A DNA stretch of 24,281 nt, from assembly GCA_964580255.1 (NCBI GenBank), contig CAZOJX010000014.1, positions 1 to 24,281 on the forward strand, given 5' to 3'. The position numbers and the translations under genes were made by a program. This DNA comes from HGM12587 sp964580255. Its GTDB lineage: Bacteria > Bacillota > Clostridia > Lachnospirales > Lachnospiraceae. Below are positions 23,768-24,281 of this stretch, one piece after another. The notes under the pieces are model-generated. The model was not told the DNA's origin, did not search any database, and worked only from the letters and a program-made list of their open reading frames with translations. Each line of letters starts with the position of its first letter. The first letter of the stretch is position 1.

Positions 23768-24111
23768 ACAAATCTCCATTCCGCCGCCTTCGGCTGGCGG
23801 CACAAATAGTAATGAAAGTGTTTCAACTCTCTACATTGTGCTGTAAAATAGTTTGTAAGAAGCTACACTATAAAAAATCACGAAGAATACTATTTTATGC
23901 CTATTCTTCGTGATTCTTAATTTTAATCATAAACCAGTTGATATTATTCAAACTCGGCTCCGTCATTTGTATTCTTAAACATTTTAATTTAAGCTTTATA
24001 TCTTTCAAGCCGATATTTTATCTCAGTTACATATATTATTTTCACTTACTGATTTTCTGTTGCCAGAATGTTGCCACTTCATTATAACAGTTATTAACTT
24101 ATGTGCGAACA
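23768..24111. other. AT-rich intergenic stretch with hairpins and a short direct repeat
   Basis: These 344 bases contain a GC-rich stem next to the ArsC/Spx ribosome site (GCCGCC with GGCGGC, 23783-23801), a strong terminator (23876-23915) and an 8-bp direct repeat TGTTGCCA at 24058 and 24069. Reading frames are very short; a 33-codon plus-strand frame at 23813 crosses the terminator and lacks a ribosome site. I see no RNA gene. Confidence 0.5.
23872..23915 (-). terminator. Rho-independent terminator downstream of the HicB-like gene
   Basis: A perfect 14-bp stem, AATCACGAAGAATA with TATTCTTCGTGATT (23876-23889 and 23902-23915), 12-base loop. On the minus strand it is followed by T residues (23877 to 23872). 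The only leftward gene before it is the HicB-like fragment, about 195 bases away. Confidence 0.8.
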
Positions 24112-24281
24112 CTATTTTGAATAAACTGCATCATTTCTTGAGAGAAGATATACACAATACTGATTCATACTGATTCCCTCTCTCTTGGAATGTTCCGAAA
24201 GAGAACGATGTAAGCTGCGAGGAATTCTAAGCTTAAATTGTCCGGAGTAATCCTCTAAACTATCCGGCTCATGAATTTCTA
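24112..24281 (-). CDS. HicB-family antitoxin, C-terminal part (cut by window edge)
   Basis: The last 55 codons of a leftward gene whose start is outside the window; the stop is TAG at 24114 to 24112 and the first full codon begins at 24279. The sequence FKLRIPRSLHRSLSEHSK followed by REGISMNQYCVYLLS is the ribbon-helix-helix DNA-binding tail typical of HicB antitoxins (strand with LRIP, helix with SLH, then SxNQY, helix). In full proteins this follows a degraded RNase-H-like domain that binds the HicA toxin. HicA, if present, would lie beyond the right edge. The RHH call is good; a stand-alone Arc/MetJ-like or HicB-solo protein is the alternative. Confidence 0.75.
   Translation of the reverse strand, partial: EIHEPDSLEDYSGQFKLRIPRSLHRSLSEHSKREGISMNQYCVYLLSRNDAVYSK

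Noticed and set aside
23813..23914. 33-codon plus-strand frame upstream of the ArsC/Spx-like gene
   Set aside because: No ribosome site and it runs through the perfect 14-bp terminator stem.
1..24281. CRISPR arrays, tRNA or rRNA genes, insertion sequences
   Set aside because: No regularly spaced repeats, no cloverleaf-type or rRNA-like sequence, and no transposase-like reading frames were seen.

Overview
The window looks like an accessory sugar-catabolism island from a low-to-mid GC, anaerobic, gut-type Firmicute, most like a Lachnospiraceae. The reasons are strong AGGAGG-type ribosome binding sites, TTGACA/TATAAT promoters, a YesM/YesN-type two-component pair, lipoprotein sugar receptors and hairpin-plus-U terminators. 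The species cannot be named from the sequence alone.

Region A (73-7431) is a divergent pair of operons around a LacI-family regulator. Leftward run lacI, a 402-residue glucose-dehydrogenase-like MDR oxidoreductase, a zinc dehydrogenase resembling L-galactonate 5-dehydrogenase, and a COG3618-type lactonase/amidohydrolase. Rightward run uxaB (tagaturonate reductase) and uxaA (altronate dehydratase), whose ends overlap. Read together these five enzymes form a plausible complete route: L-galactose -> L-galactonolactone -> L-galactonate -> D-tagaturonate -> D-altronate -> 2-keto-3-deoxygluconate. No uronate isomerase (uxaC) is present, which fits this entry point better than galacturonate. Each promoter has a 14-16 bp LacI/cre-type palindrome just downstream of its start site.

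Region B (7475-20903, all leftward) is an L-fucose-type module: fucU (mutarotase), a second lipoprotein sugar receptor, a complete RbsABC-like ABC importer (permease, ATPase, permease, receptor last), a three-part sensor (periplasmic sugar-binding protein, YesM-like kinase, YesN-like regulator) and fucI (L-fucose isomerase). Four strong terminators divide it into fucI / regulator-kinase-sensor / ABC importer / receptor2-fucU. L-Fucose is 6-deoxy-L-galactose, so the importer and mutarotase of region B could feed both fucI and the oxidative route of region A. No fuculokinase or fuculose-phosphate aldolase lies in the window.

Region C (21125-24281) holds a divergent AraC/cupin regulator, a MATE exporter convergent with it, an ArsC/Spx-like thioredoxin-fold protein, a 344-bp AT-rich gap with a strong terminator, and, cut by the window edge, the C-terminal part of a HicB-type ribbon-helix-helix antitoxin.
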